A stretch of DNA of 64,000 nucleotides from Scolanthus callimorphus (GCA_033964015.1 CM066912.1:21501073-21565072), one strand, 5' to 3'; numbered from the stretch's first letter, positions 1 through 11,950 are shown. The notes: generated from the sequence alone by a model not told the origin. Translations and numbers: made by a program.

Positions 1-350
1 CGTTTTATTATTCATGCGCGCAATTGCGCGCCAAAATGACGAAATTATTATCATTCATTTGCGTGAAGCGCGGCCTAAATGCCTGTAACTTCGAACTCAC
101 GCTTACTCTTCTTTTAAACATAGTGACTGCCCGCCAGGCCTATCACTGCAGGGCATTTTTGGTAGAGTTTGTTTTACCTCGCTAAGATACACTTGTTCTT
201 GTGAACGGGTGGGAAGGTAGTGTCTTCGTTGCGCGAGTTGTCAAAGACTACATTAAATGTTATTCTTTATGCGCGCGAAGCGCGCCGAAATTTTTATGTA
301 TTGCGTGAAGTGAAGTACAAAAATACAAATGATAGAGAAGTTGCTGAATA
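1..350. repeat. Dispersed GC-rich repeat, copy 1
   Basis: This sequence recurs at about 16195-16612 and 44243-44445. Shared landmarks are TTATTATTCATGCGCGC, GAAGCGCGGCC, AACTCACG, CATAGTGACTGC and GCCTATCACTGCAGGGCATT. Short GCGCGC-centred inverted motifs sit near both ends. No coding potential is seen. It is probably a non-autonomous element, but I could not define its termini. Confidence 0.6.
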
Positions 351-1289
351 ACTACTTAGAAAATTTCTTGTGATCCCCCCGTTCAGGGCTTGAGGTTTTG
401 AGAGATCCCCCCTTTCGCGCGCTCGCCCCAAAATGAAGTGATCTGCCCCAAAAATCATCTGCCCCCTCCCCCCCTCCCAGGCGATAAATATGACCGGTCC
501 TTAAACTCAGGTAATCCCAGCTACCCGGGGTCCCCCGCCTCAATTTATAGGCCCTACAACGTTCTATTCAGTCCTCATAAAGACAATGAGGCCAATAAGT
601 TTTAAAAAATATTACGAACTTTCGTTTGTTATAACTTCAACCAAAAAATTACTAAAACAGTTTTAAACAAACCTGCATATCTTTTTAGTGTTCCGAAGCT
701 TCCGTCCCATTTTTGTTTTGTTGATGTCGGCGTTGCTTTCAGGCATATATAATCTTGACCATTAGAAAAGTGATGGGTGGGGTGGGGCAACTTTCATTTT
801 TTTCTTTTTAACATCCAATTATAAATATTTTTTTACACTCGGTTGCTCGGCAAGATTTTCTTTTCTTTTGTACGTTTTATGTATAATAGATGTAATAGTA
901 ACCTTTAGCACAGGATGTATAGGGATACACCACCAAAGACCCTGTTTTCGCATGTAACAGGTACCCATCTGGAAAAAAATTGCAAGTTTTCGAATTTTGG
1001 GCCCCCTAAAAGGTAGCAGACGCCTGATTTTAAACCCTTAAAAGTACGACAAGCACCGCCGCCCAAAAAATAGGGGAGTCCCCCCCCCCCGGACATTCTT
1101 AAACTTGCTGTCTTAGTTAGCCCTTGTTAAAAATTTCATGCCGGTGCTTAACCCTTGCCCCGAACCCCACCTTATCCCTCACTACGCAACCAAACTCTAT
1201 TGAAACTCCAAGATACATAAATACGTGACAAATCGATGCACCTGAGTCAGCCCGATGTATGGTCTTGACTACATTTTGTAGGAAACGTT
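351..1289. other. Non-coding stretch with C/G-rich MITE-like remnant
   Basis: No gene is visible. The 905-1096 part has phrases (CCCTAAAAGGTA, a run of C) shared with MITE-like segments near 14.8 kb and 19.8-20.2 kb, so it is probably a decayed copy of that group. The rest is AT-rich and without recognisable structure. Confidence 0.4.
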
Positions 1290-2880
1290 ACACTCACGAC
1301 GTTTGTAATACACGCGTGCTTGCCATGAAATAACTTTTACGTGGTCCATCATTTCTTCCAGATGCTCGAGAGCCTACGGACGCACACACCGGAAAGGAAA
1401 GGAGAATCTTCCTTCGTTGGTTTTCCAGGAAGCAAAGGCTAGTAGAAAACAAACCCAAGTATTCATTTAAGTCTTTGAACATGACGCGCGCGTCTGCATG
1501 ATTTACTAATATCATGTTCCATAATTCTCCCCACAAACGCTCCAGAGCCTACGGCAAAGCGAACGAGCATCACGGAAAAAAAAAGAGGAAATATTCCGAC
1601 GGGGATTTGACAGGAATCGAAGGCTAGTAGAAAACAAATCCAAGTATTCACATAAGCAGCACGTCTCACACGTCTTTGAATGTATTACGCGTGCTTTACA
1701 CGAAGTAACTAATATCGTCGTCCATCCGTATTTCCCGCAGACGCTCCAGCGGACGAGGAACACAGGAAAAGAAAGGGGGATCTCTCGTCATGGATTTGTC
1801 AGGAATCGAAGCTAGTTGAGAACAAACCTCCGTATTAATTGGAGGCATTAATTACTGCTTTTTATTATACGACTGTGACGTCATTACTATATAAGATCAA
1901 AATTGATTGCATATGGAAAAAATCCTATGGCAAAATCGGTTGAAAGCCATATTACACTGTAGCAAAACCGTTTCAAACCGGTTTTGTGCGCGCAGTTGAT
2001 TGGCTTCCTGATCGTGTGCTAGTCAAACACGTACGCCTTTTGTATAGTGAATCCTGAAAAGAAAGCTATTATTGTTCGTCGTATAGTATATAACTCATTA
2101 GATGTTTTTTCATGCAATATGCCCACATTTTACTCATTGCTGGCATCGTTCCTCACCCCTGCGAGACTCACAAGATATATGAATGAGTTCGCTAATATCG
2201 TGTTCCATTATTTCTCCCCGCAGACGCTCCAGAGCCTATCGACAAAGCGAACGAGCAACAAGGGAAAAGGAAGGGGAACTCGCTCGTCGTGGATTTGCCA
2301 GAATCGAAGGCAATTAGAAGTCAACCCTCGTATTAACTAGAGCCTGTACTGCTTTTAATGAGATCACTAATATCGTGTTCCATTATTTTTCTCATCAGAT
2401 GCCCCAGAGCCCATCGGCAAAGCTAACGAGCAACAAGGGAAAAGAAAGGGGAAATCCCTCATCGACGTGGATTTGACAGGAATCGAAGGCAAGTAGAAAA
2501 CAAACCTTCGTATTAACTAGGGCTGTACTGCCTTTAATGAGATCACTAAAATCGTGTTCCACTATTTTTCTCATCAGATGCCCCAGAGCCCATCGACAAA
2601 CTAACGAGCAACAAGGGAAAAGAAAGGGGAAATCCATCTCGACGTGGATTTGACAGGGATCGAAGGCAAGTAGAAAACAACCTTCGTATTAACTAGAGTC
2701 TGTACTGCTTTTGATGAGATCACTAAAATCGTGTTTCATTATTTTTCTCATCAGATGCCCCAGAGCCCATCGGCAAAGCTAACGACAACAGGGAAAAGAA
2801 AGGGAAATCCCTCATCGACGTGGATTTGACAGGAATCGAAGGCAAGTAGAAAGAAAAACCGTTCACTAACACTTCATACA
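1290..2880. repeat. Tandem repeat, ~175-bp unit
   Basis: Units are recognised by the sequence (C)CAGAGCC(T/C)A followed by GGCAAAG, CAAGGGAAAAG, GATTTGACAGGAATCGAAGGC and TAGAAAACAA. Copies begin near 1361, 1541, 1741 (degenerate), 2227, 2401, 2581 and 2758, with one outlier near 3247. The three units at 2340-2870 are the most alike. Non-repeat sequence interrupts at about 1850-2170. The small ORFs across it only reflect the period. Confidence 0.8.
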
Positions 2881-3590
2881 TGTTTATACTGCGTTGAAAG
2901 GTTGGTTCTCATATAATCGTTGTGATCGCTAGGCTCGCCGAAGACCGCAACGATCATGATTAAAGAAAATAGCCGAAAAAATTCAAATTAGCGCAGAGAA
3001 GTCAACTTCTTCTTGATACAGTAGCGCCAGCCACCGTAGCGCCAGCAACGTACTGTAGTTGCATTTTCTCAGTGAGAATCGTCATACTAATCCAATACTC
3101 TGACAATTTATGCATGGTATTGTTCTCCCCCTTTGTATTGCCTCGTTCTATAATACACTCCATTGCACTCCATTGTTTTAGACAATGCCTTGCATAAATT
3201 TGTCAGTGTATTGGACAACCCTCTAATATCGTGATCCATTATCCTCCCAGGAGACGCCCAATGCCCTAACGGCAAAGCGGATGGTCAGCACAAGAAAAGA
3301 AGGAAACATCGTTAACCTCAAGTCTACAAAAAAGTGTTGGTTAGTAGTACACAAGCCCCAACAAACCATGCTGTCCGATTATGACAAAAATTGGATGAGG
3401 GAATTCCGAGGAACACCAAATTGTACGAATTCGAAGGCCGAGCTCAATTTGGAGTTCCGAGGAATTTTCGAATCAAATTAATATAGAGATTTGGCACAGC
3501 CTAAAAGCAGGCTCCCAATCAGGTTTATGTTTTTTAAAGCTTGGCATCATTGTCGATGTCTGTATGACGCGCACACCACGAGACCCCTTC
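2881..3590. other. Spacer with one outlying satellite unit
   Basis: No gene is seen. A single divergent unit of the preceding ~175-bp repeat lies at about 3220-3310. The remainder is unremarkable AT-rich sequence. Confidence 0.4.
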
Positions 3591-4165
3591 GTTGTGCATT
3601 CCTCTGGTGACATATATAGACAAGTCTGGACTACCCAGAGTTTCTCTCAGAGTCTTCCCTTTAGGAGATATGAATTTTTCGAGCATGGATGACGTCATCG
3701 ATGACGTCACATCATGTGACTATTCCGCTTCGTTCCCATATAGACCTTGCCAGTTCTACAAAAGTTTGGTTGTCTTAGATTCCTCCCTTCACAAATATTT
3801 ATTTTTCAAGAATAGATGACGTCATCGGTGACGTCACACCACGTGAACACTTTGTTTCGCTCCTCTGGTGACCTAGACAATTCTACGCAAGTTTGTTGTT
3901 TAATAGAGTCTTCTCTTCAGGAGATTTTAAGTTTTACAGCATACATGACGTCATCGATGACGTCACATCACATCACTCTGGTGACCTAGCCAGTTCTACC
4001 AAGTTTTTTGTTGTTTTTGAGTCTTCCCTTCACGAGAGATTTATTTTTCAAGCAAAGATGACGTCATCGATGACGTCACATCACGTGACTACTTTGTTTT
4101 GCTTCTCTTGTAATCTAGACAATCCTATCCAATTTTTGTTCGTTTAGAGTCTTCCCTTCACACGA
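3591..4165. repeat. ~120-bp minisatellite with double-CRE palindrome
   Basis: Four units each carry the 20-bp palindrome TGACGTCATCGATGACGTCA or a near match, at 3690, 3817 (one change), 3945 and 4059. Each unit also has a 'GAGTCTTCCCTTCA' stretch and a CTCTGGTGACCTAG-like stretch. A closely similar array lies at 57.9-58.7 kb inside a bounded element, so this is probably the inner array of another, rearranged copy. Confidence 0.8.
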
Positions 4166-4171
4166 GATATT

Positions 4172-4215
4172 AGCGGAGCTCCACTCGCTGGCCGAAGCGG
4201 AGCACCATACCTAAG
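4172..4215 (-). repeat. Terminus of Helentron-like element (reverse copy)
   Basis: Read on the minus strand this is CTTAGGTATGGTGCTCCGC followed by GGAGCTCCGCT. It matches the 3' ends at 40807-40860, 48935-48993 and 59053-59085. The flanking GGAGTTGATTTTTGAACGTC is the reverse complement of sequence just inside the 59-kb copy, confirming orientation. Confidence 0.6.
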
Positions 4216-5270
4216 GAGTTGATTTTTGAACGTCAGGGGCATTTGGATCATTTTGATGCCGTCTTTGATGACGTGAGGGCACGTGTCTTGAAACATTACC
4301 CCGTGAAGGGAATACTTTAAAAGAACAAACTTGGTTACAATTGTCTAGGGTATCAGAGGAGGCAAAACTTTATAAAGTGGTCACATTACGTGACGCCACC
4401 GATGACGTGACCTGTGCTTGAAGAGTCTTTCTTCATGACCTGGCTATATAAGGAAAATATTTATTGGTGATGTCGTGGCCTCATTAAGGATAATTATTTT
4501 ATTTTGCATTTTTGAAAGGAAATCACCCTGGCATGGCCGTTACAGACGAATCGTCTCTCAGTAGTCAAAGCAACGATGGTAGGTTTATCCATTAGCCGTT
4601 TTTCCTGTATTTCTATTTTTAATGCATTTCTATTTTTAAAATTGAGGCCTTTGGCACTGAACGACTTCAGGCTAAGTTGTTGGTGATTCACTTGCTTTCC
4701 AAACAGGCGACCGATTGTACGAGCCGCGCCGCGAATCTTGGCAGTTTCCGCAGGTTATATAGCGATTGTTCGGATAATAACAAAAAACGAAAACTTGAAG
4801 AATGACGCTTGGGGGAGATTTGTCGTCATCGATGGCGTCACGCCACGCCGAAGGTTTACTAGCTTTGTCCCCTATGTTTGGTTGCTTTAAGATTAATCAA
4901 TTATTCAGGTGAACAAATTCGTTCTCTAGTCGTCATTGGCGACGTTATACCTCGCAATAATGTCGTTCCCCTTGAAATGAAAAGCGGATTTTTGGGATAC
5001 CATAGGGTTTCCATATGTAAACATAATTTTTCGGTTTGGTGACGTCAGTCGAGTACTTCACGCGACGTGACATCATATGAAATTGCCAATTCGCAAAAGG
5101 AGGTAAAGAGATCTGTGGCATCAAACTTGGGCAAAACTGACTGCAGGTGATACCTTTATAGCTTATACCGCAAAATGTCCACGACTATCGAAAATCGACT
5201 TTTTTCCTTAGTGTGTTCGGTTTGCGCGGCGTTTCGCGCCCCGCGACGTTTCACTATTAGTTAAATGATT
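4216..5270. other. Non-coding, scattered CRE-like sites
   Basis: No gene is supported. Isolated GATGACGTGA, GATGGCGTCA and GGTGACGTCA sequences suggest decayed units of the double-CRE minisatellite. Otherwise AT-rich and unstructured. Confidence 0.35.
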
Positions 5271-5285
5271 TCATTCTTCTTGCAG

Positions 5286-5349
5286 ACATCATGTGTGTTG
5301 TACAAGAAAGTGACGAAGAATGTGACGAACTAGCAGATCAGAAACGCAG
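5286..5349 (+). CDS. Putative first coding exon of the MULE gene
   Basis: A pyrimidine-rich acceptor (TTCTTCTTGCAG) ends at 5285 and a donor (CGCAG/GTAAAG) follows 5349. The exon opens with an ATG at 5291 and codes for a short acidic peptide (about 19 residues, several D/E). An acceptor (CTTTAACGTAG) near 5715 restores an open frame into the downstream transposase region. The exon is inferred only from splice signals and frame. Confidence 0.4.
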
Positions 5350-6546
5350 GTAAAGTTTTAACCTTTGTGTGCCTTGACAGGTGTCCTTTGTTTGTAATAA
5401 CTTAGAAAACATGATGTACTCGCCTGTTTGCTTGAATGAGTTAGAATGGTCTGTGAGCCTGCGGCTCGTGATTTTACAACTTTCTCGCGTCTCTCCCAAA
5501 TCACGCGTGCTCTATTGCGCCGATGAAGTCATAGAAAGTTGTACTCTAATGTTTAAATAAATTATATTACTGAAATATTCTCCTAAACTACGAATTATTT
5601 GTGTCCCATATTGTTCTTTGATTTAAAATGCCTAGATATGGCAAGTGAAGAGAACAATGTGAAACGTTGGTGATTTCAAGTGCTTTCTAATGTGCTCTTT
5701 CTGCTTTAACGTAGGGTCAGTACTACTGGAAAAACGACCTCAATTTCCCGATATATGAAGAAATCGATCAAAAAGATACAGCCCTTCTGAAGCTTTCCGC
5801 ATTCTACTTCAGGCGAATGACTCTAAGAATTGTCCAGTGCATCCGTTAAAAGTTCGCGAGAACGTAACATTCTTGGTAAATCTCAAGGATTATAGAAACT
5901 GGGAAGATGTCAAATCTGACTTGAACGGGTTTACCACAGAAACCTTCGATGTGGCGTCTGGACTGTGGAAAGGGATGACGAAGAAAGAGATGCTAATAAT
6001 GCTGAATTGGGGTATGAAGTACTTGCAAGAAGGAAATACCTCTAACCTCAAGTGCCCAGTACCACATGATCTTCAATTCAAGGGCAAACAAGGCTTGCCC
6101 TAGTCTTTGCCGCTCGATCTTTTTGCTTAAAGACAAGAAAGGTCAAATAGTGAACAACGTATGCTTGATGCATATCATGGTTTAGATAGCGAGAAACCAA
6201 GTTTACTACTTAAAGTTGGCCAACATGGAAACAGCAATCGGCAAAGCCCTTCTATCCGACCAGTAAAAGCGTCTTGGACAACATGAAGAGTGCCCTTCAG
6301 AAGAACGACCTGCCTACTAAAGTGTACGACAGTGTGAGAAATGAAAACGGGGGAGTTACATCAGCACGCACGCCAAGTGAGCTGCCACGATCGCGCAAAC
6401 AGATTTACGATCTGAAACGGAAATCAGCCAGTCTTCCAAAGACGATCCCGTTAACGATCTCTTAATTTACGCACGAGATAGGCAGGAGGAGATAGTCATG
6501 AGCCATATCGACTACCCCGACGACACATGGGTCCTCGGAACTAAAA

Positions 6547-7311
6547 ATGCGCAACGACCTTAAACGATTTACCACATCAGAGACACTAAGCCGTCCTATA
6601 AGTGTAGATCCAACTTTCAATATCGGAAAATTCGAGGTGACGCCAATAGTATACAAGAATTTGCTTTTGAAAAGCAAACGTACTGGCGATTTTCCAATAT
6701 TCCTTGGCCCCACAATGATACATCATAGAAAGGATTATGCAACTTACAAAGTTCTGTCATCCACTTGCGTAAGTCAAATCAAAGGATGGGACAAGACCAA
6801 AGGATTCACGACGGACGGCGAAAAACCTATCCACAGTGCATTCAAAGACGACTTGAAGAAGAGTGTAGGGTTGAGGTGCTTTAGGCACTTCCAAAGTAAC
6901 TGTGAGACGAAGCTTAGTGCAATAGGTGTAAAACAAAAGAATGACCAGCGGGTCTTTTTAAGGCTGACCTTTGGCGAAAAGGGAAAATGCGAGGGAATCC
7001 TCGATGCCGAAGATAAAAAAGATCTCCGAAAAAGGATGGACACAGCAAAAGATGAAATGACTACAAAAGAAAAGGAAGTAATGGGAATCACTGATGAAAC
7101 TTACGTCTCTAAGTACTGGGCATACTTGGACAAATCGTTTGATATGATTAAGAAATCCATGATCGCTAAAGCCAGAAGAAAAGCAGGACTGCCCAATGAC
7201 CAAAATGGAATACCTGTGCGATGTTTCACCAACCAATCGGAGTCCATGAATAACATGATGAAAAGTGAAATGGCTGCGTTTATAAGACTAATCAATCTGT
7301 TCATCATCTAA
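6547..7311 (+). CDS. MULE catalytic-domain segment (longest intact ORF)
   Basis: This 254-residue open frame is the best-preserved part of the MULE gene. It runs from the first catalytic Asp (residue 21) through TDGE (residue 90) and the C..H motif (111-114) to the SESMNN segment (231-236). A one-base frame change close to 7280 would continue it into the SWIM-containing frame that follows, since the intervening bases are open in that frame. The upstream boundary is also a frame change, so the ATG at 6547 is unlikely to be a real start. Confidence 0.75.
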   Translation: MRNDLKRFTTSETLSRPISVDPTFNIGKFEVTPIVYKNLLLKSKRTGDFPIFLGPTMIHHRKDYATYKVLSSTCVSQIKGWDKTKGFTTDGEKPIHSAFKDDLKKSVGLRCFRHFQSNCETKLSAIGVKQKNDQRVFLRLTFGEKGKCEGILDAEDKKDLRKRMDTAKDEMTTKEKEVMGITDETYVSKYWAYLDKSFDMIKKSMIAKARRKAGLPNDQNGIPVRCFTNQSESMNNMMKSEMAAFIRLINLFII

Positions 7312-7376
7312 GCAAGCTTCAGTTTACAAAACATGTATTTGAGGCCATACATCTACGTCAACAAGAGGAGCTTGCC

Positions 7377-7949
7377 TTGGCGATCGCGTCTATCAGTGAT
7401 GACTATGAGCTAACCGATGATGCAAGCTATCTTGCTGTGCCAGCTGATGAATGGTTCGAGAGGACTAAAGAACAAAGGCAAGCGTATGTTTCAAGAATGA
7501 ACGGTATTAGCATGGAAGATATTGCACAGAAAAAGGAGATCAACATTGCCGCAATGCAGCAAATGACCACTGAGTTAAAAAATGCTAGCATTGACTTAAA
7601 TGAATGGCTTCTTCTGAAGTATGGCTACAGTACGGAGAACGCAAACACAGTAGCATCAGAAGTGTCGGTGTTACTGAATCAACCTAATGCAGTACAGCGT
7701 CAGCCTAGCCTAGAGGTATCAGGCAAAGCATGCTATAATGTTGCCAGTAGGCATAGTAAGCATGGGCTGGTGGAAGTGAAAGTCTATGGTGACCACACAG
7801 GATGCCAGTGCGGCAGATTTAAGCACGATAAGATTTGTTCCCATTCGTTAGCAGTGGCAGAGAATGCAGGCATCCTGGAGCAGCACCTAGCTTTTATCCT
7901 GAAGAAGAACAACGGCAAAATAAAACGGCCCTGGCTGAGGCAAATGTAG
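7377..7949 (+). CDS. SWIM-finger segment of MULE transposase
   Basis: A 190-residue frame with a mostly helical first part (many K/E/Q) and a C-terminal SWIM finger whose ligands are Cys143, Cys145, Cys154 and His156. SWIM fingers in MULE proteins are thought to bind DNA. It belongs to the same gene as the 6547-7311 segment. Another frame resumes downstream (NPF..FLSQ-like sequence near 8070, Cys-rich near 8113), as in longer cnidarian MULE proteins. Confidence 0.75.
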   Translation: MAIASISDDYELTDDASYLAVPADEWFERTKEQRQAYVSRMNGISMEDIAQKKEINIAAMQQMTTELKNASIDLNEWLLLKYGYSTENANTVASEVSVLLNQPNAVQRQPSLEVSGKACYNVASRHSKHGLVEVKVYGDHTGCQCGRFKHDKICSHSLAVAENAGILEQHLAFILKKNNGKIKRPWLRQM

Positions 7950-8403
7950 ACCATGAGGTTGCTGGAAAAAAAGGCGGAAGAAATAAGTTCCACTATCGCC
8001 CTGCCAGACAAGCGCCACGTGGTTCCTCATCACAGTCACGATATACCGAAATACACCATAACGACAACCCGTTTGTTCTTGAATTCTTATCGCAAAAGAT
8101 TAGTCTTGCAAGAGTTGTGAAGTCGAGTTCTGCCACCGTCTTAAAGTTATACCATATGATGTTGTGTTCTCACACAAGGAACGGTGGTACTATCCGGTGG
8201 ACGGTGACTGGTCTAACAAGAGGGCATCCAACAAAGAACAATCAGATATTACCACGCCACAAGCAAATGCCTCAAGACCAGGTTTCCATACTTCACACCC
8301 GAGTACGTAGAGATTCACGATGACGTAATTAAGCGGCTGACCCCCTCTCATAGATCCTACCTGTCCAAGGAACTCGGGATCACATTTGATAAAAGTTTCT
8401 GAT

Positions 8404-8790
8404 GGTAATGCCGTTGGTATAAAGATCACGGTATTTAATGTACAGTATCTCAAGTCTCTTCATTTATATTTAGACTACTATTTTAGCAGCGTGACTGACT
8501 CTGGCTGTTAGCAAGATAGCTTAGCGATAGCTTTGTAAATGCGCTTATTTTATCGAGGTCTTCTTCCGTTTTTCGCACGAAAGCAGGAATTTTTTTTCAC
8601 TATTCAGTGTCCACGCAATTTATAATCTCGTCAATTCTGATATTTTGATTCAATACCAATATATTGTTAATTGTACTCTATTGTTATAATAAACGCTGCC
8701 CAGGCGTGATGCTAGTCCTTCTGGTCCTTATCCGAAGTTGTCATAGTTATCGAGATGCCAGAAATAGTTTCTATTCGTCTGAGCGAAGAA
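8404..8790. other. Spacer after MULE gene
   Basis: No gene or repeat is recognised. An ATAATAAA polyadenylation-like sequence near 8687 could end the MULE transcript. Confidence 0.3.
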
Positions 8791-8799
8791 AAAGAAAAT

Positions 8800-11040
8800 A
8801 TAAATGTATTTTAGTAGCAGCGGGACTCCGATAGCTTGACTGTTGTTTTGAAAAGAGTTTGATGAAAATACGCTGTTTTCTATCGTTTTCCGAAAGCGGA
8901 AAACGAAGACCCTGAATTTGTTCAATAATTATCATGTATTTTTAGTAGCAGCGGGAATACTGCGACTCTATATGTTAATAGATATCTTAGCGGTGGTTTT
9001 GAGAAAGTTTGATGAAAAATACGCTGTTTTCTATTATTTGTTCAATAATTATCATGCATTTTTAGTAGCAGCGGGACTACTGGGACTCTATATGTTAATA
9101 AGATATCTTAGCGGTGGTTTTGAGAAGATTGATGAAAAATACGCTGTTTTCTATTATTTGTTCAATAATTATCATGCATTTTTAGTAGCAGCGGGAATAC
9201 TGGGACTCTATATGTTAATAAGATATCTTAGCGGTGGTTTTGAGAAAGTTTGATGAATTAATACGCTGTTTTCTATTATTTGTTCAATAATTATCATGCA
9301 TTTTTAGTAGCAGCGGGAATACTGGGACTCTGTATGTTAATAAGATATCTTAGCGGTGGTTTTGAGAAAGTTTGATGAAAATACGCTGTTTTCTATCAGG
9401 GTCTTTGTTTTCCGAAAGCGGAAAACGAAGACCCTGAATTTGTTCAATAATTATCATGTATTTTTAGTAGCAGCGGGAATACTGGGACTCTGTATGTTAA
9501 TAAGATATCTTAGCGGTGGTTTGAGAAAGTTTGATGAAAAATACGCTGTTTTCTATCAGGGTCTTCGTTTTCCGAAAGCGGAAAACGAAGACCCTGAATT
9601 TGTTCAATAATTATCATGTATTTTTAGTAGCAGCGGGACTACTGGGACTCTGTATGTTAATAAGATATCTTAGCGGTGGTTTTGAGAAAGTTTGATGAAA
9701 AATACGTTGTTTTCTATCAGGGTCTTCGTTTTCCGAAAGCGGAAACGAAGACCCTGAATTTGTTCAATAATTATCATGTATTTTTAGTAGCAGCGGGAAT
9801 ACTGGGACTCTGTATGTTAATAAGATATCTTAGCGGTCGTTTTGAGAAAGTTTGATGAAAATACGTTGTTTTCTATCAGGGTCTTCGTTTTCCGAAAGCG
9901 GAAAACGAAGACCCTGAATTTGTTCAATAATTATCATGTATTTTTAGTAGCAGCGGGAATACTGGGACTCTGTATGTTAATAAGATATCTTAGCGGTGGT
10001 TTTGAGAAACTTTGATGAAAAATACGCTGTTTTCTATCAGGGTCTTCGTTTTCCGAAAGCGGAAAACGAAGACCCTGATTTGTTCAATAATTATCATGTA
10101 TTTTTAGTAGCAGCGGGACTACTGGGACTCTGTATGTTAATAAGATATCTTAGCGGTGGTTTTGAGAAAGTTTGATGAAAAATACGTTGTTTTCTATCAG
10201 GGTCTTCGTTTTCCGAAAGCGGAAAACGAAGACCCTGAATTTGTTCAATATTATCATGTATTTTTAGTAGCAGCGGGAATACTGGGACTCTGTATGTTAA
10301 TAAGATATCTTAGCGGTCGTTTTGAGAAGTTTGATGAAAAATACGTTGTTTTCTATCAGGGTCTTCGTTTTCCGAAAGCGGAAAACGAAGACCCTGAATT
10401 TGTTCAATAATTATCATGTTTTTTAGTAGCAGCGGGAATACTGGGACTCTGTATGTTAATAAGATATCTTAGCGGTGGTTTTGAGAAACTTTGATGAAAA
10501 ATACGCTGTTTTCTATCAGGGTCTTCGTTTTCCGAAAGCGGAAAACGAAGACCCTGAATTTGTTCAATAATTATCATGTATTTTTAGTAGCAGCGGGAAT
10601 ACTGGGACTCTGTGTGTTAATAAGATATCTTAGCGGTGGTTTTGAGAAAGTTTGATGAAAAATACGCTGTTTTCTATCAGGGTCTTCGTTTTCCGAAAGC
10701 GGAAAACGAAGACCCTGAATTTGTTCAATAATTATCATGTATTTTTAGTAGCAGCGGGAATACTGGGACTCTGTGTGTTAATAAGATATCTTTGCGGTGT
10801 TTTGAGAAAGTTTGATGAAAATACGTTGTTTTCTATCAGGGTCTTTCGTTTTCCGAAAGCGGAAAACGAAGACCCTGAATTTGTTCAATAATTATCATGT
10901 ATTTTTAGTAGCAGCGGGAATACTGGGACTCTGTATGTTAATAAGATATCTTAGCGGTGGTTTTGAGAAAGTTTGATGAAAAATACGCTATTTTTATGGG
11001 GTCTTCGCTTTCCGCTTTCGGAAAACGAAGACCCTTAATT
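8800..11040. repeat. Satellite array, 120-bp and 160-bp units with hairpin module
   Basis: About 15 units contain TTTTTAGTAGCAGCGGGA then CTGGGACTCT, GTTAATAAGATATCTTAGCG and TTTGATGAAAA. Most units are ~160 bp and include a 36-bp hairpin (16-bp arms GGGTCTTCGTTTTCCG, 4-base loop) starting for example at 9399. The units at about 8930-9300 are ~120 bp and lack exactly that module. The first unit has a partial module. The last (10998-11035) has the same arms but an inverted loop. Units differ mostly by one-base indels. Confidence 0.9.
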
Positions 11041-11640
11041 TTCTAAACAACTCTCAGGTCTATGTTAGACTCTCCGTGTTCGATAATCATTTCTGTGAAG
11101 CAATCGTAGAGGTCTTCGTTTTTTAGGTCTTCGTTTTCCGTAGGGTCTGCGGTCTTCGATCTTCGTTTTCCGGGTCTTCGTTTTTCCGAACACCCGACGA
11201 TTATTCTCTTGTAATTTCTAATGCGGTTCACAGGCAAACGAACATAATGTAGACATAAAGACAGAAATCAAGTAAACTATTTTTAGCATTTGTTTCAAGG
11301 CATTTGTCTGTAGTTTAATCTAATTGCAGTCAGTAACAGATATCTGCAGTGTCGAGTGCGTTGCATCAAGATAAAATCTTATCTCCAATAAATGTCTTCA
11401 AAAAGTCTGCAGGAGATATGCAGAAACACATGCCATATCGTTTACACACTAGATTACTTGATAACCCGCTAAGCACACGCTCAAACGTTTTTATCTGCAA
11501 TCACTGCAATTCGGCTAATTTATCCAGGCGACCAGCAGCAGTTCTGCAAGTCTACAGCTATGAACAATACATGAGAAGTTAAGCTCAACTGCAGGTATGT
11601 TTTGGCTTAAATTAAGGCCTGTGAACGGCCTGCCATTTTC
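11041..11640. other. Array fringe and spacer
   Basis: Scrambled fragments of the hairpin arm (GGTCTTCGTTTTCCG) continue to about 11190, showing decay of the satellite edge. Beyond this no gene or repeat is recognised. Confidence 0.4.
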
Positions 11641-11950
11641 GTACGGGCAGTCTTTAGCTCTCCACTGATGTACCTTTTTATACCAACATTCACAGTAACA
11701 TCCAGGTTCTTCTTGATATCAGACTTTTTGTGACTTTTGGGGCGGAAATGAGTTCCTTTTGTTCACTAGATTTCACAGTACAGTAGCTGTCAAATGACAT
11801 TGCTTTAGGCCTCCCAGCTGAGGGAGTGACTCCTGTTGCATTGGTGGTGCCTCCAGGGGCCTGATTTAACTCACCACATGCCCAACAAAATTTGGAATTA
11901 CTTGGCAGTTTTGCGGAACAGCAACTGCAAAAACTAAGAGACAAAGAAAC
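11640..11950 (-). pseudogene. Exon of an unidentified zinc-ribbon protein
   Basis: On the minus strand a TTTTTGCAG acceptor near 11930 opens into a frame with Cys pairs (CSCC, then CWACG about 13 residues later), a zinc-ribbon-like pattern. A basic RPKAMSF..Y segment follows. A one-base deletion near 11734 shifts the frame; the following frame continues to a TAA near 11610 with a beta-strand-like V-x-V-x-I segment. I recall similar N-terminal regions in uncharacterised cnidarian proteins but cannot name a function. It may be a retained exon of a decayed gene. Confidence 0.35.

Larger units (their letters stand above)
5716..8403 (+). pseudogene. Mutator-like (MULE) transposase gene with SWIM finger, frame-broken
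   Basis: MULE transposases cut and paste DNA elements using a DDE-type catalytic core and commonly end in a SWIM zinc finger. The reading frame here changes several times (near 5785, 6100, 6450, 6540, 7280, after 7949 and near 8290), each consistent with a one-base indel. The 6547-7311 segment holds the core: DPTFN (first Asp, residue 21), TTDGEKP (second Asp, residue 90), LRCFRHF (Cys111, His114) and SESMNN (candidate Glu232). The 7377-7949 segment holds a SWIM-type CxCx8CxH (Cys143, Cys145, Cys154, His156). A small Cys cluster (CKSC then FC) follows in another frame near 8113, and the last open frame stops at 8401. I could not find terminal inverted repeats, so the element's ends are unknown. 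Either decayed or carrying assembly indels. Confidence 0.85.

Noticed and set aside
8918..9253. 111-codon ORF with a 40-residue hydrophobic repeat
   Set aside because: It arises because the 120-bp satellite unit is a multiple of three and lacks stops in one frame. The 160-bp units break it, and there is no start context or conserved product.
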